Of a DNA stretch of 38,921 nucleotides, positions 24,485 through 33,690 are shown one piece after another. The DNA lies in contig JADEWQ010000028.1 of the NCBI GenBank assembly GCA_015207585.1, positions 16,946 to 55,866 on the forward strand. The letters run 5' to 3'. A model generated the notes under the pieces. That model made no database searches. It was not told the origin of the DNA and was given only the letters and a program-made list of their open reading frames with translations. Each line of letters starts with the position of its first letter. Positions within the stretch are counted from its first letter, which is position 1. The DNA comes from Pleurocapsales cyanobacterium LEGE 06147 (GTDB lineage Bacteria > Cyanobacteriota > Cyanobacteriia > Cyanobacteriales > Xenococcaceae). A program made the position numbers and the translations under genes.

Positions 24485-25657
24485 TTAACGATAAACTGGC
24501 AATGTAAAGTGAAAACAACTACCGCGACCGGAGGAACTATCCACCCAAATTTGACCGTAATGGACATTAATAATTTTGCGACACATACAAAGTCCTAAAC
24601 CATAACCCTCTTGTTGCTCATCTCGTTTTAGACGAAAGTGATCTTCAAAAATGCGTTCTTGTTTTTCTGGAGGAATGCCAGGACCTGTATCGCAAATACT
24701 GACCTGAATTTTCTGGCTAGTACGGTGTAGAATCGACAAGCAAATTTCTCCCCCTTCCGGGGTATATTTAATCGCATTATCTAGTAAATTTACGATCGCT
24801 TGACGTATCAACTCTTCGTCGGCATAAACAAAAGGTAAATCTTGTGGAATATCTTCTTTTAGCAGTTGCGACTTTTCCCGAACATGATTGGCAAATTGAC
24901 TGATAATATCGCGACACAAAGGTTGCAATTGCATTTTACGGGGTTCTACTCGTAATTGAGCGCTCATACTCTTCGAGGCTTCTAATAGCTCTCCAATCAT
25001 GCGATTCATGATCCGGAACTGCTTGCGTGCCTGTTTGAAGAATTGCTCTCTCATTTGGCGAGTTTGTTGGTTATTTTCTCGCTCTTGGGATAGTTCCAAA
25101 GTTTCTACTGCTATAGAAGCTGCTGTAAGTGGACTGCGCAAATCGTGAGCCAGCATTGCTAAAATTTGGTCTTTAAAGCGTAATTGCTCGAGCAGTGCTT
25201 CTTTCTCTTTCTGGAGGTTAAATATTTGATCGGACAATCTGATTAACTCTGCCGAATAACCAATGGAGTTAGTTGATGATGAAAGTGATGACGAACCATC
25301 TGACTTCGAGCCATTCTCCTGCTTTTGCTGGGTGGAGAATTGCCATCGCGGCCACCACTTCTCTAACTGGTCGATTAAGTTACTGCCAGCCAAAGTTTGT
25401 CTGGGCAATGGGGAAATTTTTACTAAAGCCGGAGTAGCTACCAACTTATAATGCTCGACTAAATGAGCTTGTTTGCCGATGTCAATTACTTCTAATTGAA
25501 AAGTATGTTTCGCTTTTAAATTTTGCAGATAAGCACGAATGCGCTGGATATTTGCTTGAGAAGTAGAGCGTTCATCTACAAACAATAGTAATTGGAGAGA
25601 CTCTTGCTCGGAAGCGTTTTGTTCAAAATCTGCTTGTTGACTATAGTATTGCAACAC
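24485..25657 (-). CDS. sasA: circadian output histidine kinase SasA
   Basis: 390 aa. The N-terminal 100 residues form a KaiB/thioredoxin-like sensor (LQLLLFVDERSTSQANIQRI), which in SasA binds KaiC. A Ser/Gly-rich linker (115-132) leads to a coiled helix and the HisKA motif AHDLRSPLTAASIAVETLE with phospho-acceptor His171. The ATPase domain has the N box NLLDNAIKYTPEGG, G1 DTGPGIPPEKQERIFEDHF and G2 GYGLGLCMCRKI. SasA autophosphorylates when bound to KaiC and passes the phosphate to RpaA to drive circadian transcription. No kai or rpaA gene is in the window. Start ATG 25657. Confidence 0.95.
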   Translation of the reverse strand: MLQYYSQQADFEQNASEQESLQLLLFVDERSTSQANIQRIRAYLQNLKAKHTFQLEVIDIGKQAHLVEHYKLVATPALVKISPLPRQTLAGSNLIDQLEKWWPRWQFSTQQKQENGSKSDGSSSLSSSTNSIGYSAELIRLSDQIFNLQKEKEALLEQLRFKDQILAMLAHDLRSPLTAASIAVETLELSQERENNQQTRQMREQFFKQARKQFRIMNRMIGELLEASKSMSAQLRVEPRKMQLQPLCRDIISQFANHVREKSQLLKEDIPQDLPFVYADEELIRQAIVNLLDNAIKYTPEGGEICLSILHRTSQKIQVSICDTGPGIPPEKQERIFEDHFRLKRDEQQEGYGLGLCMCRKIINVHYGQIWVDSSSGRGSCFHFTLPVYR

Positions 25658-25935
25658 TAGATAAGAGAATAAATAGGAAGTAAATTAGGAAAAAAATAAC
25701 TTTGTTGCTTGATTTATGTTAGGTGTACTTAATTCTTTTAGATTGTATTTTAGAATCTCTTTAATAATCTAAACAATAGCTGAGACAAAAAAATTTGGTT
25801 TTTTTTCGCACTAAAACTATCATCTAGATATTTCTTGCCCGAATTTTAAGAGCAGCAAGTATTAAGATATTATAAACCTTATCCCATTTACCTCAGCCCT
25901 TTATTCATTTACAAAAAAGTCACGGAACTATCATC

Positions 25936-27525
25936 ATGGCTCTTGGTTATCTTGCCCTCGTGCTTCACGCTCACCTCCCTTTTGTCAGACATCCCGAAAG
26001 TGACTATGTATTAGAAGAAGAATGGTTATTTGAAGCAATTACAGAAACTTATATTCCTCTACTGCATGTATTTGAAAATTTAAAGCGGGATGGAATTGAC
26101 TTCAAAATGACTATGAGCATGACACCTCCTCTGGTGTCAATGTTAACAGATCCTCTTTTGCAAGAACGTTATGACGACCACTTAGCCAAATTAGAAAAGT
26201 TAGCAGAAAAGGAGATCGAACACAATAAGCATAACGGTCACATTCGCTATCTGGCAGAGCATTATGCTAACTCATTTAACCAGATTCGCCATACTTGGGA
26301 AAACTGCGATCGCGATTTAGTAAAAGCATTTAAACAATTTCTCGATAGTAATAACCTCGACATTATTACTTGTGGGGCTACTCACGGCTATTTTCCCCTG
26401 ATGAAAATGTATCCCCAAGCAGTATGGGCACAGATTAAGGTAGCCTGCGAACACTACGAAGAACATTTCGGTCGTCCGCCGAAAGGTATTTGGTTACCAG
26501 AATGTGCCTATTACGAAGGGGTAGAGCGCATGTTAGCCGATGCCGGTTTGCGCTACTTTATTACAGACGGACACGGTATTCTCTATGCTCGTCCCCGTCC
26601 TCGTTTTGGTAATTATGCTCCTATCTTTACCGAAACTGGGGTAGCAGCGTTTGCACGGGATCATGAATCTTCCCAACAAGTGTGGTCTTCACAAGTGGGT
26701 TATCCGGGCGACCCTGAATATCGGGAGTTTTACAAAGATTTGGGCTGGGAAGCAGAATACGAGTACATCAAACCTTACATAATGCCCAACGGGCAACGGA
26801 AAAACACGGGGATTAAATACCATAAGATTACCAGTCGGGAAGCAGGTTTGTCGGATAAAGCCCTTTACGACCCCTATTGGGCAAGAGAAAAGGCTGCCGA
26901 ACACGCGGGTAACTTCATGTATAACCGAGAGCGACAAATCGAACATTTAGCGAGAGTAATGCAGCGTCCACCTATTGTTTTGGCTCCCTATGATGCCGAG
27001 TTATTCGGTCATTGGTGGTACGAAGGACCGTGGTTTATCGATTTTCTCTTCCGCAAGACTTGGTACGACCAAAATACTTATGAGGCAATCCATCTTTCTG
27101 ATTATTTGCGCAGACATCCTACCCAACAAGTATGTCGTCCTTCTCAGTCAAGTTGGGGATACAAGGGATTCCACGAATACTGGTTAAACGAAACTAATGC
27201 CTGGATTTACCCCCACCTCCACAAAGCTGCCGAACGAATGATCGAGCTATCCTGCCGCGAACCTGCAGATGAACTGGAATGGCGGGCTTTAAATCAGGCA
27301 GCGCGGGAGTTACTGCTGGCACAATCTTCTGACTGGGCCTTTATCATGCGGACGGGTACAATGGTACCTTATGCAGTAAGACGGACGCGATCGCACTTGC
27401 TCCGTTTTAACAAGCTATACGAAGATATATTAATCGGCAAAATCGATTCTGGCTGGCTAGAGAAAGTACAAGATATTGATAATATTTTTCCCAATATCAA
27501 CTATCGTGTCTATCGTCCTTTGTAG
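25936..27525 (+). CDS. GH57 1,4-alpha-glucan branching-type enzyme
   Basis: 529 aa. The N-terminus LALVLHAHLPFVRHPESD carries the HAHLPFVRH motif typical of GH57 branching enzymes. GIWLPECAYYEG supplies the likely nucleophile Glu189, and LAPYDAELFGHWW the likely acid/base Asp353. SMTPPLVSML and CGATHGYFPL are further conserved GH57 regions, and a DUF1957-like helical C-terminal domain follows. The protein has no signal peptide, so it probably acts in the cytosol on glycogen or short glucans. Biochemical roles vary in this family, from branching to hydrolysis or transfer. The gene stands alone, with a terminator-like hairpin at 27570-27596. Confidence 0.9.
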   Translation: MALGYLALVLHAHLPFVRHPESDYVLEEEWLFEAITETYIPLLHVFENLKRDGIDFKMTMSMTPPLVSMLTDPLLQERYDDHLAKLEKLAEKEIEHNKHNGHIRYLAEHYANSFNQIRHTWENCDRDLVKAFKQFLDSNNLDIITCGATHGYFPLMKMYPQAVWAQIKVACEHYEEHFGRPPKGIWLPECAYYEGVERMLADAGLRYFITDGHGILYARPRPRFGNYAPIFTETGVAAFARDHESSQQVWSSQVGYPGDPEYREFYKDLGWEAEYEYIKPYIMPNGQRKNTGIKYHKITSREAGLSDKALYDPYWAREKAAEHAGNFMYNRERQIEHLARVMQRPPIVLAPYDAELFGHWWYEGPWFIDFLFRKTWYDQNTYEAIHLSDYLRRHPTQQVCRPSQSSWGYKGFHEYWLNETNAWIYPHLHKAAERMIELSCREPADELEWRALNQAARELLLAQSSDWAFIMRTGTMVPYAVRRTRSHLLRFNKLYEDILIGKIDSGWLEKVQDIDNIFPNINYRVYRPL

Positions 27526-27861
27526 TCATGACTTGAGTTGACAAAAGTTGACAAATTTGGCTCTTAATAATAGTGCGAGCAAGATGCCCGCACTATAGTT
27601 TTTATTTTTGGGTTTTATCTCCCTTCCATAAACTCTTAATTAATCGCTTTAGAGGGAATCGGGGCTATTAAGAAGCTTGATAAGTTTATCTTAATAAGTG
27701 GTGTCTAGCTTTTATACAACGGGAAGTTCGCCCACCACGGCTACATCTTTCTTTACCGCTTGATTAATAGTATACATCAATCTTGACCGAAATTCATGAG
27801 GGGCTGTCATCCGAATTCATTTCGGATGCTTGAAAGCCCCGTCTCCGCACTTAACTAACGT
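27526..27861. other. intergenic region with terminator and structured repeat
   Basis: This 336-bp gap holds the GH57 terminator (listed separately), an AT-rich stretch with GACAAAAGTTGACAAATTTGG near its start, and most of the structured element at 27782-27896. No gene is supported. Confidence 0.6.
27570..27596 (+). terminator. rho-independent-type terminator after GH57 gene
   Basis: ATAGTGCG (27570-27577) pairs perfectly with CGCACTAT (27589-27596) across an 11-nt loop and is followed by AGTTTTTATTTTT. The position, 45 bp after the stop, fits termination of the GH57 transcript. Confidence 0.75.
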
Positions 27862-27896
27862 TTAAGCGGGAGCCTTCTTTCGGGAACAAGGGTAAA
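27782..27896. repeat. structured element, copy A
   Basis: It begins CTTGACCGAAATTCATGAGG, as does the reverse-complement copy B at 32299-32390. Stem a pairs GGGGCT (27800-27805) with AGCCCC (27835-27840). Inner stem b pairs CATCCGAA (27808-27815) with TTCGGATG (27821-27828). CCGAAA near the start can pair with TTTCGG near 27878-27883. Copy B has different bases in stems a and b but keeps the pairing. The last ten codons and the stop of the TPR gene lie inside this element. Confidence 0.65.
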
Positions 27897-30603
27897 TTTT
27901 GTTGAGAAGATCGATCGCTTGTCGGTGCAATTCTAAGTTACCTTGCTTGACAAATAAGTCTTTTGCTCTCTGAATATCTTTAATTGCTCCTTGTCGATCG
28001 GTTAAAGCATAACGCAGAAGACCTCGATTGTAGTAAGCTTCTGCATCCTGGGGATTGAGAGCGATCGCTTGATTATAATCTTCCATTGCGGTTTGTTGCT
28101 GACCCAATTCGTCGTAGACAGTACCTCGGTTATAATAAGCTTCAGCATATTTGGGATTGAGACTGAGAGCTTTGTTGAAAGCGACAATTGCGGCTTGCGT
28201 TTGGTCGAGATTGACAAGAACTACGCCACGGTTATTGTAGGGTACTGGATCGTTAGGATTGAGGCTAATGGCTCGATTGTAATCTGTTAGGACTTGTGTG
28301 AGAATTTGTCGATCTGTTTCAGATAGACTTTGACGACGAGCGATACCGCGATTGTTGTAAGCAACAGGACTCTCTGGCTTGGTGACAGTAGGAATGTTAT
28401 GCTCTCTAATTTCTAAGCGATCCCGCTTTGCGGGTGCTGCCGCACCGTGGCGATAATTGCCCCGATGCTCATAGGTTTGGAGATTATTGCCATCGAGATA
28501 TAGAGATTGCTCGTAATCAACTGCCGCGTTTTGGCGATCGCCTGCATCCCGAAAAGCATTACCGCGCTCGAAGTAGACTTCTGCCGTTCGTGTATCTCTA
28601 GTAACATCGGCATAATAAGTGTAATCTTCAATTGCACCCTGATTTTCTCCTAGCTCAAAGCGAGCATTAGCCCGTTTGCGATAGGCTTCGGCTATTTGGT
28701 TTCCTTCCCGATAACCTGGAGCATCAGCATTGTAGCTCAGGTATTGGGTATAATCTTGTTTGGCTTTTTTATACTCTTTTAGGGCATAGAAAGCATCAGC
28801 CCTAGCGTAATGATATTTTGCTGCTTTTGCTTGGGGTAAATGATATTTTTCGAGTGCTTCAGTGTAATCTTCTACGGCTCGTTTGTGTTGGTTTAGTTTG
28901 GCATATGCCTGTCCGCGATGATAGTAACTTTCCGCTTTGTCAAAATCTGGGTTGAGATCTTGGCGAATTGCCAGAGTACGTTCTTTATCTTTACCTTGTC
29001 CGTAGCGAATTGCTAGAGTATAATCCTCGATCGCCCCTTGATAATCTCCATCCTCGGCGCGAACACAACCGCGAGCAAAATAAGCAGGAGCATATTTGTT
29101 GTTTACGTAAATAGCCTGATTAAAGTCTCGAATGGCTTTCTGGCGATCTCCTTGACGGGAAAAGATATAACCGCGATCTCGAAAAGCTCTCGCATATTCA
29201 AAACTGTCAAGATTAGGATCGTAGCGAATAGCTTCTTGAAAGTCTTTTATTGCGTCATCGTAATATTTCTTCGCTTGGGAATAATCTTGAGTTTCTTGAA
29301 CGGGTTGCTTGATAGAAGCGTCACAGTAGTAACCGGCGATAGTAGATTCTTCTGGTATTACTTGTTTCTCTGCCAAACGTACTAATCGCTCTGCCAGTCT
29401 AACTAAAATCTTGCCTCGTTCATGATATCCTCTAGCTCTAGGACGATTATTCATAATAAATGTATTTACGTTGAGATTGAAGACTTTCTCATAATCATCT
29501 AGTGCTGCATCTTGATTCATCAATTGTTCGTGAGGTATATTACGCTCATCATAAGTAATAAATGTATTTGGATCGAGAAATACATTTGGATCGATCTCGA
29601 GTACTTGTTTGTAATCATCTAATGCTGTCGCTGTATAACCCAAATCGTCGTAGACAATTCCCCGATGATAATAGGCTTGTGCAGAATTAGGACTCAGTCT
29701 AATTGCTTGGTTATAATCTGCTAGAGCTAACTTTTGGATTTCTTTTTGGTGGCGGATATCATACTTGATTGGAAGACGGAGATCGTTACTTATTAGATGA
29801 GGAATATCATCACTTACTTGTCCTATTTGATAACGAATAAAACCACGCTTATCGTAGCTTTCAGAATCGGTAGGATCGAAACTAAGATAACTAGTGTAAT
29901 CTGCTTCTGCTTGTAGTTTGTAGCGCATCCACTCGGCTAATCTTCTTACCCGATTTCGATCTACTTCTTTTCTGCTACTAATTAACACTAAAGAGCCAGG
30001 CTCAGATTTCACAAGATCCGCTAATGCTGAGAAAGTAGACGCTCTTCCTCGATAAGGCTCGCCGTAGTCGGGGTAGAGAGGGGTTGCTGCGGCGATCGCT
30101 GCGGTAAAATCTGCAATTGCTGCTTCTTTTGTTTCTCTTTTGTTCGATTCAGAGAGAATAAATCCTCGATTAGTATAGGCTAAAGTCAAATATTTATGGG
30201 TATAAACAGGGGCAAGTTTGTGATAGTTTGGGGTGATTTTAATAATCTGTGTATAGTCGTCTAAAGCCCCTTCTTTATCTCCCATCCTGTCACGGAGAAT
30301 TGCTCTTTTATAATAAATTTCTGGATTAGTATGGTCTAAACGTAGAGCCAGAGAGTAATCTTCTAGTGCGCCTCGTATGTCGCCTAACTTAGCACGGGAA
30401 TCAGCACGACATAATAAAGCTTTGACATCTGAAGAATTCCAGTTAAAAGTGCGATCGCATTGCTCAAAAGCTTCTAATTCCGTGTTAGATTGATTTGTTT
30501 TAAAAACTAAGTCCGGTAAGGCAAATGCAACTTTAGGCTGAATATTTATTAATGTAACGATAATTGCGGTAGCAGCTAATTCTGTTATTACAAAACTGCT
30601 CAA
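27862..30603 (-). CDS. large exported TPR-repeat protein
   Basis: 913 aa from TTG 30603. The N-terminus has a hydrophobic segment (VITELAATAIIVTLINIQ) ending near FALPD, like a signal peptide lacking its basic part. The rest is almost all TPR units, with repeated A--DY--AI-L-P--AEAYYNRG patterns from about 35 to 900, and many Tyr-rich helices. It probably acts as a protein-binding scaffold in the periplasm or outside. Extending the frame upstream adds basic RKKQISRKI, and a better ATG at 30691 is out of frame by one base across a C8 tract (30630-30637). A palindromic repeat is inserted in frame near 28425-28450 (peptide GAAAPAKRDR), and the last ten codons come from the structured repeat. No operon partner is evident. 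Confidence 0.8.
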   Translation of the reverse strand: MSSFVITELAATAIIVTLINIQPKVAFALPDLVFKTNQSNTELEAFEQCDRTFNWNSSDVKALLCRADSRAKLGDIRGALEDYSLALRLDHTNPEIYYKRAILRDRMGDKEGALDDYTQIIKITPNYHKLAPVYTHKYLTLAYTNRGFILSESNKRETKEAAIADFTAAIAAATPLYPDYGEPYRGRASTFSALADLVKSEPGSLVLISSRKEVDRNRVRRLAEWMRYKLQAEADYTSYLSFDPTDSESYDKRGFIRYQIGQVSDDIPHLISNDLRLPIKYDIRHQKEIQKLALADYNQAIRLSPNSAQAYYHRGIVYDDLGYTATALDDYKQVLEIDPNVFLDPNTFITYDERNIPHEQLMNQDAALDDYEKVFNLNVNTFIMNNRPRARGYHERGKILVRLAERLVRLAEKQVIPEESTIAGYYCDASIKQPVQETQDYSQAKKYYDDAIKDFQEAIRYDPNLDSFEYARAFRDRGYIFSRQGDRQKAIRDFNQAIYVNNKYAPAYFARGCVRAEDGDYQGAIEDYTLAIRYGQGKDKERTLAIRQDLNPDFDKAESYYHRGQAYAKLNQHKRAVEDYTEALEKYHLPQAKAAKYHYARADAFYALKEYKKAKQDYTQYLSYNADAPGYREGNQIAEAYRKRANARFELGENQGAIEDYTYYADVTRDTRTAEVYFERGNAFRDAGDRQNAAVDYEQSLYLDGNNLQTYEHRGNYRHGAAAPAKRDRLEIREHNIPTVTKPESPVAYNNRGIARRQSLSETDRQILTQVLTDYNRAISLNPNDPVPYNNRGVVLVNLDQTQAAIVAFNKALSLNPKYAEAYYNRGTVYDELGQQQTAMEDYNQAIALNPQDAEAYYNRGLLRYALTDRQGAIKDIQRAKDLFVKQGNLELHRQAIDLLNKIYPCSRKKAPA

Positions 30604-30691
30604 TATTTTTCGGCTAATTTGCTTTTTTCGGGGGGGGTAGAAAGCTAATTAATAGATTATTACTTTTGGAAATTGAGTTATTAGACTTCAT

Positions 30692-31119
30692 GCTCCACTA
30701 GATTGGTTTAGATACCAAATCATTTAAGATATAGCAATCATAGGTTGGTATAATTATTGATGTCTTCAGAATAAATACGTAGATAAAAATATAAAATAGT
30801 ATTAAAAAATCATTAATAATAAATTAAATGCTTATCTTAAGTTTGATTTTAATTTTGGTGAGTATTTATCTAAAAACTCTGAAATAATAAAACCATTGAA
30901 ATTAGAGAAATTTTGACAAGCGATCGCGAATGATGAAAGTATACGCATTAGCAAATCTCAAGTTTTACTAAGATTAAAGATATCTTTGCTAGAAAAAACA
31001 ATCAAATGCACGCGTTAGACAAATCACTTGTAAGTTGGCGCTTAGTTATGGACGCAATTTCAACAGCGATCGTAATAGTCATAATTATTTAAGATTAATT
31101 AAGATTGTGGAGGAAATAT
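30692..31119. other. intergenic region, AT-rich
   Basis: It separates the divergent TPR and lipocalin-like genes and probably holds both promoters. It contains one HIP1 site near 30922 and a 28-codon ORF at 31006-31092 with a hydrophobic end (AIVIVIII), which I do not consider supported. No hairpin terminator or RNA gene was recognised. Confidence 0.5.
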
Positions 31120-31620
31120 ATGGACGGAGTAGAGTTATTTAAGCGATCGCTAGGAAAATGGGAAGGTCGTCGTTGGTATGTCTATGATAATGGCGACAAA
31201 GTAGTTCGATACACCCAATTTAGTAATGAGGTAATATCCCGAGAAAAATTTCTATTCCCAGAGGGGATTTCAGTACATCATACATTCAAAGTGTGGAATG
31301 TCTCCGAGGGCAAACTAGAACATGAAATGGATACAGTTCTGCATGCATGTCCGGAGTATATCGTGCGTGACGTTGGCTACTTAGGAGAGGAAAAAATAGA
31401 GTGCCCTATCACATCTTTTGGCAATGATATGTGCCGCATGATTACAAAATATAAAAATGGTTGGACTCACATGGAGTTTTTCCATTTTCTAAGTTCTGAT
31501 GTTCGAGCGCGAAACATCCGGTATGATGGAATCAATTGCAGCGGCACTTTTCTCGAAAACCGAGTGGATAAGTTTCCAGAGGTAAAACCTGACGAATTAA
31601 GTAAGTATTTGCTTGGATAA
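31120..31620 (+). CDS. small lipocalin-like protein of unknown function
   Basis: 166 aa from ATG 31120; GGAGG at 31109-31113, 6 nt upstream, supports it over the TTG at 31105. The N-terminal LFKRSLGKWEGRRWYVY, with an F...S-GKW-GRR pattern, resembles the first strand of lipocalin-fold proteins such as CpcS-type bilin lyases and DUF3598 proteins. It continues as alternating strands (YTQFSNEVISREKF, KLEHEMDTVLH). I cannot assign a family with confidence. It has no signal peptide or membrane helix. The convergent neighbour also looks like a lipocalin (HIGVWQGTVIKV), so the two may bind related hydrophobic ligands. Confidence 0.65.
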   Translation: MDGVELFKRSLGKWEGRRWYVYDNGDKVVRYTQFSNEVISREKFLFPEGISVHHTFKVWNVSEGKLEHEMDTVLHACPEYIVRDVGYLGEEKIECPITSFGNDMCRMITKYKNGWTHMEFFHFLSSDVRARNIRYDGINCSGTFLENRVDKFPEVKPDELSKYLLG

Positions 31621-31680
31621 TAGAGGGGAATTTTAGATCCTTATCTTATATAACAAACCTCGCCGTTTGCAGGAATTATG

Positions 31681-32130
31681 CTAAATAACTTGTTCTTGAC
31701 GGGTTTCTTCGATATATGTAATCCCGTCAAAAACTCCTGCTTGAAAAATTTGAGTACTTCGGACACGAGAATTAGCACCTGTAAGAGTCATTGTCTCCAC
31801 GTAGGTGTAGCGTTTTCCCTCTTCAATTTTCGATGAACTGAAGAGAATTATCTCATTTCCGGCATCCCAAGCTGTAGCAGCAAATTCTGGGTAATCGGCG
31901 GAACTCAGGATTAAAACTCCATTTTCAAACCTACCTTCAAATCGAAGGATTCGTACGTTACCGTCTGGAAGGATATAAGTATTTACCTGATGATAATCAT
32001 AACCGTCAATTGACACGGCAAAGGTTCCATGAAAAGATCTCTGGCGTTCACCTTGAGGATTTACTTTGATTACTGTTCCTTGCCAAACTCCAATATGTCT
32101 GTTAAAAATTTCAGGAACTTCATAATCCAA
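31681..32130 (-). CDS. DUF3598-like lipocalin-fold protein
   Basis: 149 aa from TTG 32130; no in-frame ATG exists before the upstream stop, so the start is uncertain. FNRHIGVWQGTVIKVNPQGE is like the opening of cyanobacterial DUF3598 proteins, followed by repeated beta strands (GTFAVSIDGYDYHQVNTYIL, RILRFEGRFENGVLIL, YTYVETMTLTG). DUF3598 proteins are usually longer, with two barrels; this would be a single barrel. Function unknown; ligand binding is the expected role. It is convergent with the preceding lipocalin-like gene, with 60 bp between stops. Confidence 0.65.
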   Translation of the reverse strand: MDYEVPEIFNRHIGVWQGTVIKVNPQGERQRSFHGTFAVSIDGYDYHQVNTYILPDGNVRILRFEGRFENGVLILSSADYPEFAATAWDAGNEIILFSSSKIEEGKRYTYVETMTLTGANSRVRSTQIFQAGVFDGITYIEETRQEQVI

Positions 32131-32410
32131 CCTACTCTGAATTATCGTGATTAACCTTCACTTTTGATGTGTGTTTGGCATCACGTTCGAGAAACTGTAA
32201 ATTTAATATCAATATTAATTAAAAAAATGATTGATACACATGAAATTCTTCTGTCCCCAAGTCTCTGTATCCCTACATCAATCATCTGTTAAACGTTTAT
32301 TTACCTGTCTTCCGAAAGAAGGCGATGAGACGGTCGCTCAAGCATCGGACGCGACCTTCCGATGACGCGACCTCATGAATTTCGGTCAAGGTATTTATGG
32401 AGATTTGCTA
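32131..32410. other. intergenic region upstream of tnpB element
   Basis: The first part (32131-32298) is AT-rich with no recognised feature and should hold the promoter of the minus-strand lipocalin gene. The remainder is copy B of the structured element. The tnpB element begins at the TTCAC at 32411. Confidence 0.5.
32299..32390. repeat. structured element, copy B (reverse orientation)
   Basis: Read on the minus strand it begins with the same 20 bases as copy A. Stem a is GGTCGC/GCGACC instead of GGGGCT/AGCCCC. Stem b is CATCGGA/TCCGATG instead of CATCCGAA/TTCGGATG. CCGTCTC and GCCTTCTTTCGG are kept. It lies outside the left end of the tnpB element, so it is not obviously part of it. Confidence 0.65.
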
Positions 32411-32457
32411 TTCACTGTAAAATAAGCTATCATATTAAATGAGAGCTAAAGGTCGAT

Positions 32458-33690
32458 ATGCTTAAAGTAGTCAAGATAAGGTTATATCCAACCAAGGAAC
32501 AGAAAGAACACCTAGCCAAGAGCTTTGGTTGTTCTCGCTGGGTGTATAACTATATGCTTGCTAAGACTAATGAGCAGTACAAGGCAACAGGTAAAGGTCT
32601 TTCGCATTACGATCTGACTAAATTGTTGTCTACCCTTAAGAAAGAGAATGAATGGCTTAAAGAACCCTACTCTCAAACTCTACAATCGGCTTGTTTAAAC
32701 TTGTCTAAGGCTTTCGTTAACTTCTTTGAGAAACGCGGAGGCTACCCTAGATTTAAATCTAAGCATCATAGACAATCTATTCAATACAAGCAAAATGTCA
32801 AGATAGAAGGTGACTATCTTAAAGTACCTAAGTTAGGGTTAGTAGTAGCCAGAATACATAGACAATTAGAAGGTAAGTTAAAAACAGTCACTATTTCTAA
32901 GAACCCAGACGGTAAATACTTTGCTTGATTATTGTTTAAGGATGGAGTTGCTAAACCCAAACAATCAAAAGAAGGTAAAGCAATTGGTATTGACTTAGGG
33001 TTAACTGACTTTTGTATTACTAGCGATGGGTCAAAGTTGAAACAACCTAAATGGTTGCGTAGACACGAGAAGAACCTAAAGCGTAAACAACGAAAGCTTT
33101 CTCGTCAAGTTAAAGGTAGTAAGAACCGAGATAAAGCAAGACTTAAAGTAGCTAAAGTTCAAAGTAAGATATCAAGATGTCGTGAGGATTTTCTGCACAA
33201 ACTATCCCGCAAGATAGTAAACGAGAACCAAGTGATTGTGTTAGAAAGTCTAAATGTAAAAGGTATGGTGCGCAATCCTAATCTATCTAAAGCTATCAGT
33301 CAGGTAAGTTGGGGACAGTTTGCTACTATGCTTAAATACAAAGCAGAGCAAGAAGGTAAAGTCTATTTAGAAGTAGATAGATGGTTTCCTTCTAGTAAAA
33401 CCTGTAATGTATGTCTTAATGTAGTAGGTAACCTACCTTTAGATATTAGAGCTTGGACTTGTAATAGCTGCAATACCCATCACGACAGGGATATTAACGC
33501 TTCAATTAACATAATGAATGAAGGCTTGCGGATATTGTCCTTAGGAACTAGGGACACTGCTTGTGGAGGGAGCGTAAGACGAAGTCGCCGCAGCTCCCGG
33601 ACTCAGGTTCCGGGAGAACGGCGACCAAAGAGTGGACGTAAAAAATCCACTTCTAGGCAGTCCCCGGTGAAGCAAGAAGCCCACGCTTAG
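32458..33690 (+). pseudogene. tnpB: TnpB RNA-guided nuclease gene with one in-frame stop
   Basis: The frame is open from ATG 32458 to TAG 33688-33690 (410 codons) except for TGA at 32926-32928 (codon 157). Both sides match TnpB: LRLYPT-type start, FGCSRWVYNYMLA, PYSQTLQSACLNLSKAF and YPRFKSKHH before the stop; KAIGIDLGLTDFCI, VIVLESLNVKGM and HHDRDINAS after it. The RuvC Asp, Glu and Asp residues (about 179, 263, 345) and the zinc-ribbon cysteines (CNVC, CNSC) are intact. Family members usually have Ser at the stop position (YFAS), so TCA to TGA is likely. Reinitiation at TTG 32932 would give the nuclease half alone. It is probably inactive. Confidence 0.88.

Noticed and set aside
31006-31092. 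28-codon ORF with hydrophobic end
   Set aside because: No ribosome binding site, low complexity, and partly made by a HIP1-like sequence.
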